In this document: positions 59,972 to 64,000 of the stretch, piece after piece | Layout: each line of letters begins with the position of its first letter | Numbering within the stretch: position 1 is the stretch's first letter | Assembly: GCF_001659605.2 (NCBI RefSeq) | Contig: NW_025215483.1 | Location: 186,001 to 250,000 of the forward strand | Source: Manihot esculenta | Taxonomy: Eukaryota > Streptophyta > Magnoliopsida > Malpighiales > Euphorbiaceae | Direction: 5' to 3' | Length of the DNA stretch: 64,000 nt | Notes under the pieces: model-generated | Database searches by the model: none | What the model was told of the DNA's origin: nothing | What the model saw: only the letters and a program-made list of their open reading frames with translations | Program-made: the position numbers and the translations under genes

Positions 59972-62900
59972 TTAAAAGAGATGAGGATATTGCCGGAGCA
60001 TAGACTCCCGTGTCTCCCAAGTGCATTCTTCTATATTGTGGTGGTTCCACAGGACTTTCACCATCGGGATTTCCTTGTTCCTCAGCTTCCTGATCTGGGT
60101 GTCTAGGATCCGTACTGGCTGCTCAACATAGGTGAGATCCTCTTGGATCTCCACATCAGGCTCACTAAGAACCTTGCCCGGATCTGACACGAACTTCCTC
60201 AACATTGAAACATGCAAAACCAGATGGATTCTTTCCATTGAAGCAGGTAAATCCAGCTTGTACGACACATTCCCAATCTTTTGCAAGATTTCAAAGGGTC
60301 CGATGTATCGTGGGGCTAGTTTACCTTTCTTCCCAAAGCGAACCACTCCCTTCATTGGAGACACCTTGAGCAATACCAGATCCCCCTCCTGAAACTCTAA
60401 CTGTCTTCTGCGGACGTCTGCATAGCTCTTCTGTCTGCTTGCAGCAATCTTGATTCTTTCTCTGATTATGGGTACCACCCTGCTGGTGATCTCTACTAAC
60501 TCAGGCCCTGCCAAGGCCTTTTCTCCAACTTCCTCCCAGCAAACAGGTGATCTGCACTTCCTTCCATACAAAGCTTCATACGGAGCCATCCCGATGCTAG
60601 CATGATGGCTGTTGTTGTAGGCAAACTCCACCAAAGGTAGATGTTGCCTCCAAGAACCGCCAAAGTCTAGCACACACATTCTGAGCATATCCTCGATAGT
60701 CTGGATGGTCCTTTCTGACTGTCCATCAGTCTGGGGGTGGAAGGCAGTACTGAAATCCAACCTAGTACCCATGGCGTTCTGCAGACTCCGCCAAAATCTG
60801 GAGGTGAACTGGGGCCCTCTATCTGACACTATCGAAACAGGAACCCCATGCAGCCTGACGATCTCATTCACATATACCTGCGCCAACTTGTCCACAGAGT
60901 AGCCACTCCTGACAGGAATGAAGTGAGCAGATTTGGTGAGTCTGTCCACAATCACCCATATGGAGTCCACTCTGTTGGACGCCGCCGGTAATCCCACTAC
61001 GAAATCCATAGCTATATTTTCCCATTTCCATTCTGGAATAGGTAGCGGGTTAAGCATTCCAGCCGGCTTCTGATGTTCCAGCTTCACCCTCTGACATACT
61101 TCGCAGGCGGACACAAACTGTGCCACTTCTTTCTTCATAGCTGGCCACCAATAAACCTTCTTCAAATCTTGATACATCTTGGTGGCTCCGGGGTGAACGC
61201 TGTATCTTGCATTATGAGCCTCTCTCATAATGTCTCCTTTTAGCCTAATGTCATCTGGTACACATAAACGACTCCCATAGCGGAGGATCCCCTTGTTGTC
61301 GAATATGAACTCGCTGTCTTTGCCTGACTGAACAGTCCTGGCAATCTTCACTAACTCTGGGTCCTCATGCTGTTTCTGAGCCACCTGCTCCAAAAACACG
61401 GGCGTCACTTTCATCTGAGCAACCATAGCACCTGTACCAGACAACTCCATCTGTAGACCTTCCTCAATGAGCTTGTAAAACTCCTTCACCACCTGTCTCC
61501 TTTCTGCCGTGATGTGGGATAGACTGCCTAGTGACTTCCGGCTTAGGGCGTCTGCCACGACATTCGCCTTACCCGGATGATACTGAATCTTGCAATCATA
61601 GTCACTCAGCAACTCTACCCATCTCCTCTGTCTCAGGTTCAAATCCCTCTGACTCAAGATGTACTGCAGGCTTTTATGATCTGTAAAGATCTCACATTTA
61701 ACCCCATAGAGGTAGTGCCTCCACATCTTGAGTGCAAAGATTACTGCTGCCATCTCAAGGTCATGTGTGGGGTAATTCAACTCATGCTTCTTTAGCTGCC
61801 TAGAAGCATAAGCAATCACCCTCTCATTCTGCATAAGCACACAACCCAGTCCCACACGGGACGCATCACAAAAGACTGTAAAGTCCTCTCCACTAGATGG
61901 CAGAGCTAACACTGGTGCTGAAGTCAACCTCTTCTTAAGCTCTTCAAAACTCTCTTCGCACTGGTCGGTCCACAGAAACTTCTGATTCTTCCTGGTCAAT
62001 CTGGTCAGAGGAGCTGCTATTTTCGAGAAGTCCTGAACGAACCTCCTGTAGTAACCTGCCAAACCCAAGAAACTTCTAATCTCCGTCACTGAAGTGGGTC
62101 TTGGCCAGTTAGCCACAGTTTCTGTCTTCTTGGGGTCTACCTCTATCCCATTCTCTGACACTACATGCCCCAAGAACGAAATGCTCCTCAGCCAGAACTC
62201 ACATTTAGAGAACTTGGCATACAAGCCATGTTCCCTCAAAGTCTGCAAGACCAACCGCAGATGATGGGCATGCTCCTCTGCATTCCTGGAATACACTAAG
62301 ATATCATCTATGAAGACAATAACAAAGTGATCTAGGTACTGGCTAAACACTCTGTTCATGAGATCCATGAATGCTGCAGGGGCGTTAGTTAACCCGAACG
62401 GCATCACAAGGAACTCAAAATGCCCATAACTGGTCCTGAAAGCCGTCTTTGGCACATCCTCTTCCCTTATCCTTAGCTGATGGTACCCCGATCTCAGATC
62501 TATTTTGGAGAAACAACCTGCTCCTGCTAACTGGTCGAATAGATCATCGATCCTTGGCAAAGGGTACCTATTCTTGGTAGTGACTTTGTTCAACTGCCTG
62601 TAGTCGATACAAAGTCTAAGGGATCCATCCTTCTTCCTCACAAACAAGACCGGAGCACCTCAAGGTGAGGTACTCTGTCGGATGAAACCCTTTTCTACCA
62701 GCTCTTGCAATTGCTCTTTCAACTCCTTTAACTCGGCTGGAGCCATCCTGTAGGGAGGGATAGAGATCGGTCTAGTTCCAGGCATCAACTCTATCTCGAA
62801 CTTTATCTCCCTAGCAGGTGGTAAACCTGGAAGCTCATCAGGAAAGACATCCTGAAACTCTCTGACAACTGGCACCGAGGCCGGCTCCCTGACCTGGCTG

Positions 62901-64000
62901 TCTAGCTCTCTCACATGAGCTAAGTACCCCTGACATCCCTTCCTAAGCAACCTACGAGCCTGAAGAGCTGATATCAGACCTCTAGGTGTGCCCCTCTTGT
63001 CTCCTCTGAAGACGACCTCTGACCCGTTCTGATCTCTGAACCTGACTACCTTGTCCCTGCAGTCCAAGGTAGTACCATGGGTAGATAGCCAATCCATCCC
63101 TAGAATGACGTCAAAGTCAGTCAAATCTAGAACCACAAGGTCGGCGGAGAGGCATCTTCCCTCAATAAAAACTGGACTGTACTGGCAGACTGACACTGCC
63201 ACTGACGGGTCACACTTGGGTCCACTGACCCATAGGGGACACTCTAACCCAGAGACTATCAGACCTAACCTCTCAACGGCTCTCGGAGCAATAAATGAAT
63301 GAGATGCACCCGGGTCCATTAATGCATACACATCAGAACACCCAATGACGAGATTACCTGACACCACGGTGTTGGATGTGTTAGCCTCCTGCTGTGTCAT
63401 GGTGAAAATCCTGGCTGGAGCTGATGGACCTTCACCTCGGGAACCAGAAGAAGAGGCTGCCCCTCTCCCTCTACCTCTGCCACTGCCCTGAGTTGTGGCT
63501 GGAACTGCTGGCTGTGCCACACTACCAGAAGCTGTCTGCTGGGGCTGGCCCATAAAAGGCGCTCTAGGACAATCCCGAGCTATGTGTCCCTCCTGTCCAC
63601 ATCTGAAACATGCATTAGTCCCAGCTCGACACACTCCCCTGTGCGGTCTTCCACATCTCTGGCATTCTGTACCATCTGAGCCTGAGCTCGAGCCACCGCC
63701 AAATCCCAGACTGGATTTCAACTTGTTCCAAAACTTATTCTTCTTCCGCTTCTTGGTGGTGCTATCCCACCTCTTCTTACCTGAGCTCTGAGAAGAGAAA
63801 CCTGGTCCTCCTCTGCTTGGGGTCTTAACCCCTGAAGACTGGGTCACTGACTGTTTCACTGACCCCTCAACTATAGCACTTGCCTCCATTCTTCGAGCCA
63901 TATCCACCACAGTGTGGAAACTTTCTCTCTCAGCTGACTGAACCAACGAGGAGTACCTGGAATGCAGCTTCATAACATATTTCTTGGCTTTCTTCGTATC
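59972..64000 (-). pseudogene. gag-pol: Gag-pol polyprotein of element E, interrupted by one nonsense codon
   Basis: A single reading frame from the window edge (inside the gag capsid domain) to the stop at 59972, broken only by TGA at 62660-62662, where C and D have Trp in the RT segment TSPWGAP (one G-to-A change). Before the stop: end of capsid, CCHC knuckle [14 protein letters not shown], protease [13 protein letters not shown], linker. After it: RT ([28 protein letters not shown]), RNase H (FCDAS), integrase ([17 protein letters not shown]), GPF and chromodomain ([13 protein letters not shown]). Everything else is open, so inactivation is recent or readthrough-dependent. The gag start is beyond the window. 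Confidence 0.92.

Larger units (their letters stand above)
57640..64000 (-). mobile_element. Element E: chromovirus with a nonsense codon in RT, truncated by window end
   Basis: 3' LTR 57640-59873 and most of an internal region on the - strand; gag start, primer site and 5' LTR lie beyond the window. LTR and protein are closest to C (same TATA context, same two-copy U3 module). Inserted in satellite after GGCAC. Confidence 0.93.

Overview
The window is repeat-only plant nuclear DNA, most likely pericentromeric or other heterochromatin of a flowering plant. The evidence for a plant is the set of Ty3/gypsy chromovirus polyproteins (gag zinc knuckle, protease, RT, RNase H, integrase, C-terminal chromodomain), the initiator-Met tRNA primer sites, and the long tandem satellite arrays. 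The species cannot be named from the sequence. No ordinary host gene, rRNA or tRNA gene was found.

Layout: (1) 1-13836 is a tandem array of a 67-bp satellite in one orientation, with a 1000-N gap at 5800-6799. (2) 13837-31211 is element A, a non-autonomous LTR element on the + strand. Its internal region carries only a short nucleocapsid-like ORF plus decayed pol remnants. Inserted in it, on the - strand, is element C (17893-27881), a complete and apparently intact chromovirus with seemingly identical LTRs and a perfect 5-bp target duplication. (3) A 1000-N gap (31212-32211) separates A from element B (32212-39593), a second copy of the A family without the nested insertion, so it shows the empty site. 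(4) 39594-48679 is the same 67-bp satellite in the opposite orientation. (5) 48680-56215 is element D, a - strand chromovirus broken in gag, its 5' LTR cut by a third 1000-N gap (56216-57215). (6) 57216-57639 is a short satellite remnant. (7) 57640-64000 is element E, a - strand chromovirus with one nonsense codon in RT, running off the window.

How the parts relate: C is the only element here that looks able to encode all its own proteins. A and B share terminal LTR sequence with C, including a 39-nt exact match near the 3' end, and have young LTR pairs although their pol is decayed. They were therefore most likely mobilised in trans by a C-like helper. A chromodomain integrase would fit the concentration of insertions in satellite heterochromatin.

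The most interesting signal is in the LTRs. All four LTR types (A/B, C, D, E), otherwise much diverged, keep the same ordered series of splice-site-like motifs: donor AG|GTAAG, acceptor CTGTRTAG|G, donor AG|GTGAGT, acceptor TTTGCAG|G. Wherever the leader is visible (A, B, C, D), a further acceptor lies 7-10 nt before the gag ATG. This predicts a multi-exon spliced leader that would remove the primer-binding site from the translated mRNA. The U3 regions also carry clustered 13-bp quasi-palindromes (TTCGGCGGCCGAA) containing a GCC-box core.
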